Of a stretch of DNA of 64,000 nt, positions 21,312-32,232 are shown in pieces. Position numbers and translations under genes: made by a program. This DNA is from Eledone cirrhosa (taxonomy: Eukaryota > Mollusca > Cephalopoda > Octopoda > Eledonidae): contig OZ024744.1 of the NCBI GenBank assembly GCA_964016885.1, positions 64,805,047-64,869,046 on the forward strand, read 5' to 3'. The first letter of the stretch is position 1; the number at the start of each line of letters is the position of its first letter. The notes beneath the pieces were generated by a model. That model saw nothing but the letters and a program-made list of their open reading frames with translations, searched no databases and was not told the origin of the DNA.

Positions 21312-21566
21312 TTAAAGTTTCTAAATCAAATTAAAATATTGAAGCAAATCAAATCCTAATGAAAATATATTCAGCTCCTTTAGGTTCTTTATATTTTCCA
21401 TTTAAAAAAAATGTTCCATTTGGTTTCACATGTTCTCCTTCAAAATTACCGATTTAAACTCTGAACATCCATCTATTATAATACACCATACCTACTTTCC
21501 TACTACCTCTGGTGCCTTATGTATTTTCTTTAAAATTCATACTCTAAGAGGAATTCTAAGTATAGT

Positions 21567-21758
21567 ATAATTGTTTCTACTTTTGACACAAGGCCAGCAA
21601 TTACCCAATGCATTACTGGTACTTTATTTTATCGACCCCGTAAGGATGAAAGGCAAAGTTAACCTCGGCGGGATTTGAACTCAGAATGGCAAGGGCCGTA
21701 ACTCTCTGCATCAAAGCATGGTGTCCAACCCTCTACCGGTACTGCCAATCCACCAAGT
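21567..21758 (-). mobile_element. OK-type tRNA-SINE, near consensus
   Basis: AATTGTTTCTACTTTTGACA ... CCCGTAAGGATGAAAGGCAA ... CCAATCCACCAAG. Flanks share AGTATAAT-like sequence (left AAGTATAGTATAAT, right AAGTATAATATAAT), a likely target-site duplication. Confidence 0.93.
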
Positions 21759-22035
21759 ATAATATAATGATAATTTTTCTGTGGGTATAATATTTCAGTA
21801 GATTTAAAAAGTAACTCACTCTGCAACTCATTTCCTCAGACTTTGGCTCTAAAAAGCTTCCAACACTTTGTCCAGTCTCTCTCCACTATAGTGTTGCGAT
21901 ACTTTCAAACTTTCATGTTACCCATTTTCTCTTTAACCCTTTTGTTACCAACCTGTCCAAAAACTGAGTATTTCATTGACTCATGTACTATTTACATAAT
22001 CCTCTGGGATAAACTCCATGACAATGTATGAAAAA

Positions 22036-22278
22036 AATAATTGTTTCTACTTTTGGCACAAGGCCAGCAATTACCCAGTACATTACTAACCGTCTAACCC
22101 ATGCTAGCATGGAAGAACAGACGTAAAACGGTGATGATGATAATGATGATTACTAGTACTTTATTTTATCGACCCCGTAAAGATGAAAGGCAAAGTTAAC
22201 CTCCGCAGGATTTGAACTCAGACTGTAAAGGGGCGTAACTCTATGCTGCAAAGCATGGCGTCCGACTCTCTACCGAAA
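22036..22278 (-). mobile_element. OK-type tRNA-SINE interrupted by a LINE tail
   Basis: Minus copy from AATAATTGTTTCTACTTTTG to GCGTCCGACTCTCTACCG. It is split at 22088 by a 60-bp insertion (22089-22148) and resumes with GTACTTTATTTTATCGACCC. Confidence 0.95.
22089..22148 (+). mobile_element. 60-bp LINE 3' tail insertion inside the SINE
   Basis: ACCGTCTAACCCATGCTAGC, ATGGAAGAACAGACGTAAAA, CGGTGATGATGATAATGATG: exactly the last 60 bases of the LINE tail. Flanked by ATTACTA on both sides (22082-22088 and 22149-22155), a 7-bp target-site duplication. This fixes the true 3' terminus of the LINE family. Confidence 0.9.
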
Positions 22279-22279
22279 A

Positions 22280-23034
22280 AAATAATGGCTGGACCTTTGT
22301 ATTATACCAGCTACATCCCATACAGTTTCTGTCTACCAAATTTTAGTCATTCTAAGGTTAGTTGTTGGTCATTATGTTCGTATCCACTTGGTATTGTGTT
22401 GTATCAGGCCTTTGCATTACAGTTACAGCCCATCAATCAGGCATCCATGCAGTTTCTGCCAACCCAATTTTACTGTCGTGTCTTAGGGGAGGTTAATTTA
22501 GCTTATGTATTAACAATTAGACCAAATTTTCTGAGATAACGTTAATTTTTATCAATCTATTTTCTAGATATATCTGGCTTAACAAAATGTTAAAGATGTA
22601 ATTTATTCATGTTGTAATAGTGCACAAGGTGAAGAAAAACCAATATAATTATTTTAAGACAAGAATTCGTTAATTAAAACCAATGACTATAACGAATTCT
22701 AAACATCGTTTTTTTTTACCTGATAATTGAAATTCTTTATTTACTTAAACAACAGCAACAAAGAAACTGAAGAAACTTCTTTACAAGTTCTTTCTGTTAT
22801 GTTATTGATTAATTTTCAATGGGAAGTAAGAATTTGCCTTGGCATTACCAGAATTAGAATGAATCACTCAAGCTGTATTTCAAATAGCTAAATTTTCTTC
22901 AGGCTTCCAAGTTTTTCTCATGGCTGCTCAATTGGTTAGGAACTTTCAATCTTATCTTACATAGTAATTATATCTACAGCTATGTATTCTTTACTTCATA
23001 TAACAGATTTACCATGAAAGATTTAATTAATTAA
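22280..23034. other. No recognised feature
   Basis: AT-rich. Two segments at about 22305-22345 and 22440-22480 share CAGTTTCTG(T/C)C-like wording (ATACAGTTTCTGTCTACCAA versus TGCAGTTTCTGCCAACCCAA), a possible weak duplication. No gene. Confidence 0.4.
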
Positions 23035-24148
23035 GGTTCTTGTAAGTAGATGAGAACACAGAACCCAGATCCCCTCAGGGAAATGGCCTTGCTCAGTATG
23101 TAGGAAAGGTGTAGGTAGGAATTCCATCCTCTGCCCCAAATGCAAACAATGGGTACACAAGAGATGTAGCGGCATCTCAGGAAGCTTAACTAAGAATGTA
23201 GGCTTCACATGTAGCAGCTGTGCTGAGACAGCAAGCAGCAAACAGCCACAGGTACCACGAATCTCTGGGAGGGCTCTGTAGAAACAGTAGACAGCTTCTG
23301 CTACCTAGTTGACCAAATTAGCAGCAGAGGTGGGTGTTCGGAAAGTACAATAACTAGGGTAAGAATGGGATGGAAGAAGTCAGGGAGCTACTGCCACTGC
23401 TAGCTGCAAAAGGCTTTCCCTCAAAATGGAAGGCAGACTGTATGATGCGTGTATGCGAACGGCAATGTTACATGGTAGTGAAACCTGGGCGCTGTCTGTA
23501 GAAGACTTGCACAGATTAGAAAGAAACAAAGCTTGCATGCTCTGCTGGATGTGTAATAGTAATATACGCGAACGGCAAAGCATAAATGAATTGAGAGAGA
23601 GCCTGAGCATAAGAGGAATCAAATGCAGGAGAGGAGGTTACGTTGGTATGGACATGTGATGCATATGAAGGAGGACAGCTGCATAAAAAGGTGCGAAGCA
23701 CTAGAAGTCGATGGAAGCCACGGAGTGGGGAGACCCAAGAAGACCTGGGATGAGGTGATAAAAGCCGACCTTACCCAATTGCACCTCTCAAGGGCAATGA
23801 CACACGACTGTGACTTCTGGCGTCACACAGTAATACAGAAGACCCGTCTTCCCACGAGAACAAACCGAAGCTGAAGCATATAGAAAATATGCCCCCCCAA
23901 CTGCAAAGTGGCCGTAGAGGTGCCACGGCAAAAAAGCACCCAGCCCACACTGTAAAGTGGACGTGTAAGGGCCACGGAAAAAAAAGCACCCACCACTCAC
24001 TGTAAATGAGGTTGGTGTTAGGAAGGGCATCCAGCTGTAGAATTCAAGCCAGAATCAGTTCTTGTATGAGCAAGACAAGGTCAGCCGACCGTCTAACCTA
24101 TGCTAGCTTGGAAGAACGGACGAAAAACGGTGATGATGATGATGATGA
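23035..24148 (+). mobile_element. LINE 3' half: zinc finger, C-terminal domain, stop, 48-bp repeats, tail, (GAT)n
   Basis: In order: end of the RT linker (about 23040), PHD-like zinc finger (about 23085-23235, WPCSVCRKGVG-type then CxxCxxW...HKRCSGI), LPLLAAKGF-type region, GSETWALSVEDLHRLERNKA at about 23475-23535, LRWYGHVMHMKEDSCIKRCE at 23640-23700, GRPKKTWDEVIKADL, stop TGA at about 23871. About 30 bases later come two to three 48-bp units (23902-24010), then the conserved tail (24010-24128) and (GAT)n. Frameshifts around 23260-23410 and 23620 break it. This locus links the satellite to the retrotransposon. Confidence 0.92.
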
Positions 24149-24275
24149 TTTATTTCTCAATGATTGAATTCCAAATAAATATTGGAAAGTAATGTTTTGA
24201 AGAAAATTCCCAAGCAACAACACATCAGAAGAAGTTAACCAAGACTCCAATTTTAAACCATTATTATTATTGAAC

Positions 24276-24459
24276 GGTGGATTGGCAGTATCGGTAGAGG
24301 CTCAGACGCCCTGCTTTGCAGCAAAGAGTTACACCTCTTTATGGTTTGAGTTCAAATCCCGCCGAGGTTAACTTTGCCTTTCATCCTTACAGGGTCAATA
24401 AAATAAAGTACCAGTAATACACTGGGATATTTGCTGGCCTTGTGCCAAAAGTAGAAACA
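24276..24459 (+). mobile_element. OK-type tRNA-SINE with 16-bp target-site duplication
   Basis: Complete copy from GGTGGATTGGCAGTATCGGT to CCAAAAGTAGAAACA. Flanked by ATTATTATTATTGAAC at 24260-24275 and 24460-24475. The clear duplication marks a relatively young insertion. Confidence 0.96.
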
Positions 24460-24479
24460 ATTATTATTATTGAACAACA

Positions 24480-27400
24480 ACCAATTATTACACTACATCC
24501 AACACAACACCAGCATCACAGAAAAAGACTATACAACAGCCCCAAAATTCACACCAACCCCACACATACAAATCACTCACATTATACAGAAAACACACAA
24601 CACTAAAATTAAAATTCCCAAGGACATTGGAGACTTCCGACAAACACTTTCCAGGAGGATTTATAAAGACATCCTTCTGGAGGGGGCCACAAACAGTGAG
24701 AAGGACGGAAAAAAACCATCCTTCCTCCAAAAGAAGTGAGGTAAGTGGTCTTTCCAATCTTTTTCTACTCCTTTTCAACATGACCTTACTCAGAATAGGC
24801 AGCATAAATGCGCATGGCTTGGGGTTGTCATGGAAGCAGGGCCACCTGCTCAACGACCTCAGGTTACTAGACATAGATGTGGTGGCCATCAGCGAGACCA
24901 GAATCTCCGAAGCATGAGCCTTCGCACTGATCTTCGGCAGCTACGATGTATACGCATCTCCCAGCCGTCCAGAATCGGGGGGGAGGGGTTGCTGTGCTTT
25001 TTCAGAGAGGCTTGGATCTCAGCATACGGGCCATCTTCCTGGACCAAGAAGGTAAGTTGGTGGTGCTGGACGTGACCAGCGGAGATGGGCAAGGTTTCAG
25101 GCTAGTGGAGGTCTATGCCCCGACTGGAGCAGGCTGGCCTGATTTCTTCCAGCGTCTAGAGACCTTTCTTGGAATGTCCCGCCCTTTAGTGTTAGTGGAC
25201 GACTGGAACTGGGTTCTTAGATGCATGCTGGGACTGTGCGGGATTAGCGGATAGGGGAGGAGGGTGTAAAAGCCTCGCAAACCTGCTCAGAAGGTTTCCA
25301 CTGTCTGACAGGTACCATCTGGATTTCCCGAATGTACCAATGTGGACTTGGACAAACCTCATCGGGTCATTCACATCATATCTAGATAGGGTATTTTGTA
25401 GAGAAATAGACAGGTCTAGCATAGGCTGTCCACAATTCAAGATAGTCAGCTACATGGACCACAAATTTGTGATCTGTGAGGTTGACTTAGATAGGCTTCA
25501 TAGACGGACCCGGCTACTGGAAGCTAAACGCGTCGTTAACAGCGTGCAAGGCCTACAGAGACCGGATTAGCCAACTAGTTAAGCGGGCATTGACGGGGGC
25601 CATCATCAACAACAAATGGTGGTTTGCTCTGAAAAGAGCGATTAGAATAGAGTTCATTAGGTTTAGTAAGGCTTTAGCAATAGAGAAAAATAGAGCAGAG
25701 GGAGAACTAGTTAGAAAATTAGATGAGGCGCTTAGTAAAGGCATCGCGACCAACGTGCTTGTGGCGAAATTGGCCCTCGACCAATTCTTCAATGCAAAGC
25801 ACGAAGGCTGCGTTGTCAGAGCTAGGGTGCGTGCTCTCAGACACGAGGGGATGAAAGCCGTTCGATGGGTCCGAGTGGCGGAGGCGCGTCGTGGAAATAA
25901 AGCCAAGATCTGGTCATTGGTAGACCACGATGGGCGCATGCTACTCGATCCCGAGCAAATGTGTGGAGCTTTTCAGCTTTTCAGCAACACTTCGCCCAGT
26001 TCGGGGGCAGTGGCGGACCGGATCGAGGGATGGACTTTAGTGTCTACCTCGATGGACTGCCGCGGCTCTTGGCCACTGAGGCGGAGTGTTGCGAAAAGCC
26101 GATAACAGCCGCTGAAGTACGGGAAGCAATGACAGGCTGCACAAGGGGTAAATCGCCTGGTTTGGATGGTCTGCCCTACAAACTTTATATACACATGCCA
26201 GACTTATTCGGAGGCCTCTTGGCGGACGTCTACTGCAACTGGCAGCAGAACGGGAGAATTCCCAGCTCTGTGAGCCGAGGAGCAGTGGCGCTGCTGAGAA
26301 AGGATCCAAACAAAGGGGATAACATAGATAATTTCAGGCCCATAACTCTGCTAAACACAGAGTTCAAGATTTTGGCCAAGATGCTAGCAAAGAGGTTGGC
26401 GCTTGTCATTGGCAGTCTGATGGGAGATGCGCAGAAATGCACCATCCCAGACAGATCCATCCATGACAACCTCCACCTCATGCGATACATCATGGAGAGG
26501 GTAGCTAGGGAACCTGGTACGGGTGGGTCCTTGATCAATTTAAGTCAGTCGAAAGCTTTCGATAGGGTCGACCATCATTACCTAGCGGCAGTCCTGAGGG
26601 CGGCTGGCTTTGGGCTCATCTTCAGAGGCTGGATCTCTGCCATGCACAACAACATCTGCGCTGTGGTGAGAGTGAACGGTCACCTTTCATAACCGTTCAG
26701 CATCATGCGCTCGGTCCGCCAAGGATGTCCCCTCTCATCCCTGTTGTATGTATTAACTCTTGAGCCATTACTGCACAAACTGGAGATGTTGAGGGGGATC
26801 CCGCATGAACTGGGATGCGGAAAATCCGTGTCAGCATATACAGACGATGTTACCGTAGTGGTGTCGAACACCAAACACATTGAGGCGATCGGCACTACAC
26901 TAAGAGAATACGAGGCGGTGACAGGAGCAATGATCAGCCAGGAAAAGTCGGTGGGCCTGCAGCTTGGCACCTGGAGAGGCAGGTCCATGCCATCCAACAG
27001 CGTCATCGGGTGCTGGACAGACGGACCGGTTAAATTGATAGGGGTCTGGTTTCGTCCAGACCTCTAGATGGACAAAAACTGGGACGAGGTGATGAGCAGG
27101 GTGGCTTCTCTCACCCAGAAATGGGTAGAGAGGAAGCTATCCCTGAAATGTTGAGAGGAGGTGGCGAATGCATACATCGCGTCCATCATCTACTACCGCC
27201 TGACCATCGTGCCTTGTCCTAAACCTCACCTGACTGCGCTGGAACGTTTGATTTTTGCTTTTTGTAGAAGGGACGCGCTCTGATGGTCAGGCGGTCCATC
27301 TGCTGAAAACACCCACTACGTGAAGGGCTGGGCATGCCGTGGCTGTTGATGTGCAAACACACGCTCAGGTTACAACATTTCCACTCTCCCTTGATGGTGA

Positions 27401-27925
27401 TAAGGTGTGGTCAGCTCGTCTCCTTGACAGAGCTGCAGTCCTGGGTCAAACAAAGACCAAGAGGGAGCGCTTGGAGACTGGAATGCCTTCAGGCGCTCAC
27501 AGCCCTCGACCAGTCGGGCAATGTGATCAGTGGAAATTCCACCTCGGCGTTCTATAGAGGATTATTGGAGACGAAGAGCGACAATGTACTAGGGGAGACT
27601 CTGGGCATCGACGAAAATCAACTAGCCAATCTGTTCGGGAGAACTTTCGGGCTGGGGCTTATGGACAACGTCCAGAAATCCCGGCAATGCTACCGAGAAG
27701 CTTTGCCAGTTCGGGATAAACTCTACAGGCATGGAAGTGCCGTCAGCCGGGCATGTTGAGATGCGCTCAGGGGGACGAAACCATCCTGCACACACTCGTC
27801 CAGTGTCCGAGCATTGCTGACTTGTGGGTTTATGTTGAACAGCTGCTGTCGCATGTAGGACGGATCCGGCTATCAGCTGAGTCCATCGTGAAGATTGCCT
27901 TGCCCTCTTCCTTTAGCCTGGAAGG
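24480..27925 (+). pseudogene. L1/Tx1-type LINE, endonuclease plus RT, broken
   Basis: An APE-type endonuclease starts at about 24780 (LLRIGSINAHGLG ... DIDVVAISETRIS), continues in a second frame (GGGVAVLFQRGL, VEVYAPTGAGWPDFF, LVLVDDWN) and a third (SYLDRVF ... YMDHKFV). A linker (25590-26105) leads to the RT: GKSPGLDGLPYKLY (26150), DNFRPITLLNTEFKILAKML (26325), SKAFDRVDH (26548), VRQGCPLSSLLYVLTLEPLL (26715), YTDDVTVV (26840; YxDD box). At least four frameshifts or stops (near 24917, 25250, 25560, 26690, 27067). FRPITLLNTDYKIL and the overall order fit the L1/Tx1 group. Not functional. Confidence 0.85.
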
Positions 27926-28425
27926 GTAGGCAGAAAAACTGGAACGAGGTGACGAGCAAGGTGGCCTCCCTCACCCAGAAATGGGCCGAGAGGAAGCTGT
28001 CCCTGAAAGGCCGGACGGAGGTGACGAATGCGTACATCGCATCCGTCATCTGCTACCGCCTCACTGTCATCCCTTGCTCCGGCCCAACTCTCACCAAAAT
28101 GGAGCGCCTCCTCTTCCGCTTTTTGTGGAAGGGACGCGCTCCCATGGTCAGACGATCCATCTGTTGTCAACACCCGCTGCGTGGAGGACTGGGCATGCCA
28201 TGGCTGATGATGTACAAACATGCACTGAGGCTGCGACATCTCTGGTGTTTCCTTGACAGTGAACGGGTGTGGTCACCATTCGCCAGGCACGTTTTCCCAC
28301 AGCTTGTCTCCTTGACGGAGCTGCAGTCCTGGGTCAGAAAAAGACCAAGGGATAGCGCTTGGAAACTGGAATGTCTCCAGGCGCTCACTGCCCTCTGCCA
28401 GCTTGGCACCAGTATCGGTGGTAGA
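27926..28425 (+). pseudogene. Second partial copy of the L1/Tx1-type LINE C-terminal region
   Basis: Encodes ASLTQKWAERKLSLKGRTEV, TNAYIASVICYRLTVIPCSG, GLGMPWLMMYKHALRL and LVSLTELQSWVRKRPRDSAW. It repeats 27085-27530 of the first copy at high similarity. It joins the end of the first copy (ALPSSFSLEG) without spacer. Confidence 0.85.
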
Positions 28426-29035
28426 GGCGTGACGTGGAAACAAAGCCACAATTCAATCCTTGCCTGACCAAAACAGGCACATGTTACTTGAACCCGAGCA
28501 GATGTGTGAGGCTTTTCAGCAGCACTTTGCTCAACTGTTTGGGAGCGGCGCCAGGCCAGATCGGAGTATGAACTTCAGTGCATACCTCGACGAAACTGTT
28601 GTGCACGCACTCATTCAGTGTCCGAGCATTGCTGACTTGTGGTGCTATGTCGAATATTTGCTGTCACGTGTAGGACGGATCCGGTTATCGACTGAGTCCA
28701 TTGTGCAGATAACCCCGCCGTCCTCATTTAAGGAGGAGGAAGGGCAGGCAGTTTTCATCTGCCTGGTGGCCATGGCGAAGGAGATTGTATAGTGGACAAG
28801 GTTGAAAGGATTGAAGATGGACACTTTCCTCTTAGGCGAATCCCTGATTAACTTTTTCAAATTTCACTTGAAGAGGAAAATCAGGGTGGAGAGACAAGTG
28901 CAGTCTTCTAGTAAGTTTGTTGAAAGGTGAGTGAAAGTGGCGAGTCTGGTCCGAGTGAATGGGCCCGCTCTGAGTGTGCGCCTGTAGACTGAGGAGTGGA
29001 AAACTGAGAGAGGGCGCTTGCCCTGGTAGTCAGGG
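28426..29035 (+). pseudogene. Internally deleted L1/Tx1-type copy
   Basis: 28426-28588 matches the endonuclease-RT linker of the main copy (LLEPEQMCEAFQQHFAQLF, NFSAYLDE; compare 25940-26050). It then jumps directly to the terminal region (HALIQCPSIADLWCYVEYLL, RIRLSTESIVQI; compare 27785-27890). The whole RT is absent. It continues past the stop of the first copy into KFHLKRKIRVERQVQSSSKF and a 3' UTR. Confidence 0.8.
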
Positions 29036-29039
29036 TGGC

Positions 29040-29362
29040 CATGGTCTTTTGTGTGGTTTTCGCCACGGGTGACCCTCGGAAGTTTCCCTCCTATTGGGGA
29101 ATTTTTTTGATATTCCTATCTTCTTGTTGTAACCTTTTTTACACGGCCAAAACGCACTTTGTATCGTTCTGTGCCGTTTGTAATGTTTTTCTTCATGTTA
29201 GCCCTTTCAAATGCATCCACCACATGGCCTTTTTTGCTGTGACCTTCCTGGTTAAAAGAAGGCAGCAGGACAATATTCACTATGGGTTCACCTGATAGCT
29301 GGGTCCACCCTATGTGTGACAGCAGGTGTTTGGCATAAACCCACAAGTCAGCAATACTTGGA
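29040..29362 (-). pseudogene. Inverted 3' fragment of the same LINE
   Basis: Minus strand (about 29362 to 29220) encodes SIADLWVYAKHLLSHIGWTQ followed by LSGEPIVNIVLLPSF, matching DLWVYVEQLLSHVG of the main copy. The plus-strand 3' UTR of the preceding copy runs into it head to head around 29200. Confidence 0.75.
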
Positions 29363-29516
29363 TATTAGACAAGTGTGTGGTTAAATCTTGACAAATTCTC
29401 ATGAAAAGTTAACTTACTTTTATAATTTTATAATAAAAACCCACATATGATCTCTGAGTGGCTGGTCAGTAGCAACACTTTCTTACTCCCTAAAAATGAT
29501 GAAACCAAATCCAAAT

Positions 29517-29760
29517 CCAAATCCAGGGCCTTCTCACTCATGTTGGAAGAACCCTCCCTGGTTGACCTCCACCACTTCCTATCTTTGGCTACACTGGGCC
29601 ATGAGGGGCTGAGGTATCGGGTCAGATCGTCTCACCCTCATGCCCTCTAGTTCTTTTCCACTCTAATAGTCCACCTGCTGTCTCTGAAACGAGAGACGTG
29701 ACCAGCCCATCTAAGTTTGCCCTTCTTGATGGTCTCAATTGTATCCTTCATTCCAGTTTG
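29517..29760 (-). pseudogene. LINE C-terminal remnant, copy of 19095-19300
   Basis: Shares CAGGGCCTTCTCACT, GTTGGA(G/A)GAACC, GTTGACCTCCACC and CCACCTGCTGTCTCTGAAA-like words with 19095-19270. More degraded. Confidence 0.6.
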
Positions 29761-29879
29761 CTGTTGAATTCAGATGTTGCTCTGCCTGCCATGTGTGGTG
29801 ATGATGAACATGGTTCACTCCATATCATGTTAGGTCACAACTAAATGAAACCAAAACCACCCAAAATTTTAGATTTATG

Positions 29880-30655
29880 ATATGCCAACAGCAATGGCCA
29901 ACAGCGATGTACAAAATCTTTACATCTATTCTAAAGCACTTTCCTTGTCAACAACAATATTTTTCCAGATGAACAAAAAAGATGTAAACACGATCCATTC
30001 AGATGTAAGACACCAACTTTTAATCAACAAAATGATCCTTGAAGATTGTCACAACAGGTACAAGGCCTTTCATAGATTTTCTCACAACTGAATAGAAGAA
30101 TGCCTTAAGATATTCAAAATCTCACCAGGAAGTTTTTATCACATGTCATGAATCTTTGAAAGACGACATTAATTCTTAACACAGGCACCTCGACCATCAA
30201 CTCTTGAGATGTCAATATCAGGTGTGGCATCTTCCAAGGGGACTTACTATCACCTTTATTATTTTTCTTGGCAAAATTATTAGCAACCAACAATTTTATA
30301 TTAGATAAGGGTATCACGATAAAAGAATTAACACCAGAGGTTATAAGTATCTAAATGTTTGTGAGGGAGGCAGAATTAAGCATTCACTGATGAGAGAAAA
30401 ATAAAAAAAGGATGTTACCAAAAAGTTAAAGCTATTCTGGAGAATGAATTTAATGCTAGAAACAAAATAGAGGCCATTAATACACTAGCCATACCAGTAA
30501 TTAAATACAGCTTCAATATTATTAACTGGTTACTATTGGAAATGAGCAAAAATGATGTCAAAATGCAAAAGCTACTGACAATGCACTGTTTAGATCAGCC
30601 CAAAGTGAATGTACATTACTTGTATTATCCCTGGCAATGGGTTAAATCAACTTCA
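29880..30655 (+). pseudogene. RT remnant, probable R4/Dong-type LINE
   Basis: Conceptual pieces: DVNIRCGIFQGDLLSPLLFF (about 30205-30265, the QGxxLSPLLF box of RTs) and KAILENEFNARNKIEAINTL, AIPVIKYSFNIINWLLLEMS, QKLLTMHCLDQPKVNVHYLY (30420-30625). The last block is the post-RT region of a LINE family that ends in a CCHC finger and a restriction-like nuclease; such an end is present at 47771-48315. Many stops. Confidence 0.65.
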
Positions 30656-30667
30656 ACTGTCAATTAA

Positions 30668-30865
30668 CCCCTTTGCATTTACAATACTCTGGTAAAAGCT
30701 TTATTTCACATAATATCTCACATAATATCGAATTTATGAGATTTTGATGTTACTTATTTTGAGAACAATACCCTAACATCAGTATGAGTGGCCAGTTACA
30801 GCCAGTTTAAACAGAAAGAAGTGAGAGAATTCTGACCGGATATGGCCGGTTTAAATGCTAAAGGG
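30668..30865. mobile_element. TTAA MITE, right target mutated
   Basis: Left TTAA (30664-30667), ends CCCCTTTGCATTTACAATAC and TTTAAATGCTAAAGGG; the right flank reads TTGT instead of TTAA. Confidence 0.85.
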
Positions 30866-30877
30866 TTGTAGTGACCT

Positions 30878-31033
30878 ATGTTCCTTGGGCGCAATGATAC
30901 ATTCTCCGTGCGTTATTTGGCTCAGCTCAGCCAATCGCTGCCAGTGGAGGAGAATGTATCTCTACACGCCCTGCAGGAAAAATTCCCGTGTCAGCTCAAG
31001 AAATCTGCCTCTTGCAGCTTTGACCGTGGAAAG
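30878..31033 (+). CDS. Candidate host-gene exon, unrecognised
   Basis: Codon-like composition, clearly GC-richer than the surroundings. Starting at ATG 30878 it encodes 52 residues, including LAQLSQSLPVEENVSLHALQ and EKFPCQLKKSASCSF, and ends AAAG|GTAAAC at 31033/31034, a good splice-donor match in phase 0. Reading continues open for another 15 codons to a stop. It begins 12 bases after the right end of a TTAA MITE. I do not recognise the protein. It could also be a transposon fragment or chance. Confidence 0.3.
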
Positions 31034-31349
31034 GTAAACAACTTTTTTACTTTCGCCGTGAAATCACTAGCCAATATGTAATACGACAATATAACCACGG
31101 CCTGGCCAACACCTCAACCAGTAGACCGTACCTTCTGAAATCTTAATTCATTTGTTTCATTTGTTTTGGCATGCCAGCTCTACTCAGCTCAATTTATGTA
31201 AATAAATTACATAAAAACATCATAAAGTCTTGTGTTGTTATTAACACACCTTTCCAGTTACAACGAATACAACATCATGATAATTCTTCTTGGTGATATT
31301 ACTATCATTACACATATTCCTGCTAAATTGGTGACTATTATTTAAATAC

Positions 31350-31427
31350 CGACCCTTACGGGGTGGATAAAATAAAGTACCAGCAATGTACTGGGTAATT
31401 GCTGGCCTTGTGCCTAAAATAGAAACA
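31350..31427 (+). mobile_element. 5'-truncated OK-type SINE with 13-bp duplication
   Basis: Only the last 78 bp (CGACCCTTACGGGGTGGATA ... CTAAAATAGAAACA). Flanked by ATTATTTAAATAC at 31337-31349 and 31428-31440. It shows that 5' truncation happened at insertion. Confidence 0.95.
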
Positions 31428-31440
31428 ATTATTTAAATAC

Positions 31441-31974
31441 TGCTAAATTGTATGAACGCACAAAATAAATCAGCCTTTCATGTTATTTCTAAAAGAGTAG
31501 TAAAAATATATATATAATAACCAATCTTCTAAAGAGTTAAGACAGATACTTTTGGCATTTTTATGTACATAGAACAAAGGATTGAATGTGAAAATGGTGT
31601 TAAACCATGGAAAGTCCGAAAAGCTACACATAGAGTGGAAAATAAGAACCTTCATGAAATGCATTAGTAGGTCCAAAATTCAATGAAACAAATGTTTCTT
31701 CTACTGAAATGGTTTAACAAATAAAGAACAGAGTAAAACAAATCAGCCTGTGACATACTAGGGGAAAATAGGCTGGAAAAAAAGCTACTGCATGGCAAAT
31801 GCCCCAACTGAGTCAGTAATCAGCAAAATATTGTTTTCTGTCTTCAAGGAAACCAATAAATGAAGAAAAAACAAAAATAAAACAAACAAAAGCAAAAGTA
31901 ACAACAGAAATGGTGAAAAAGATAAAATTTAAATTGAAAACAAATCTCCACAATGGCAATAGAAACTCCTACAT
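31441..31974. other. No recognised feature
   Basis: AT-rich, no ORF with recognisable content and no repeat I can match. Confidence 0.5.
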
Positions 31975-32232
31975 GGTCAACTTTGCCTTTCATCCATTCA
32001 AGGTGGATAAAAAAAAGTACCAGTCCAGTACTGGGGTTGATTCTTCTTTTGTATCTCTTTCTCTTCTTATTTCCATTCTCTCACCCTTTCTATCCTTCTC
32101 TGGAAGAAATGTGCTGTATTCAAACTTGGAATGGAGATGGGCTCTGCCAGGTTTTAAAATGCCCTAGAAACACTGCATGTCACTACAGCACCCCTTTGAC
32201 TTCCCCAGGGGTTATGGGACCATACATACATG
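31975..32232 (+). mobile_element. tRNA-SINE variant, head-truncated
   Basis: TCAACTTTGCCTTTCATCCA, AAAGTACCAGTCCAGTACTG, then CT-rich spacer and the same 3' part as 20333-20682 (GAAATGTGCTGTATTCAAAC, ACTACAGCACCCCTTTGACT, GGTTATGGGACCATAC). Confidence 0.75.

Noticed and set aside
24488..24889. Minus-strand 133-residue frame over the LINE endonuclease
   Set aside because: Shadow of the plus-strand endonuclease region; no independent motif.
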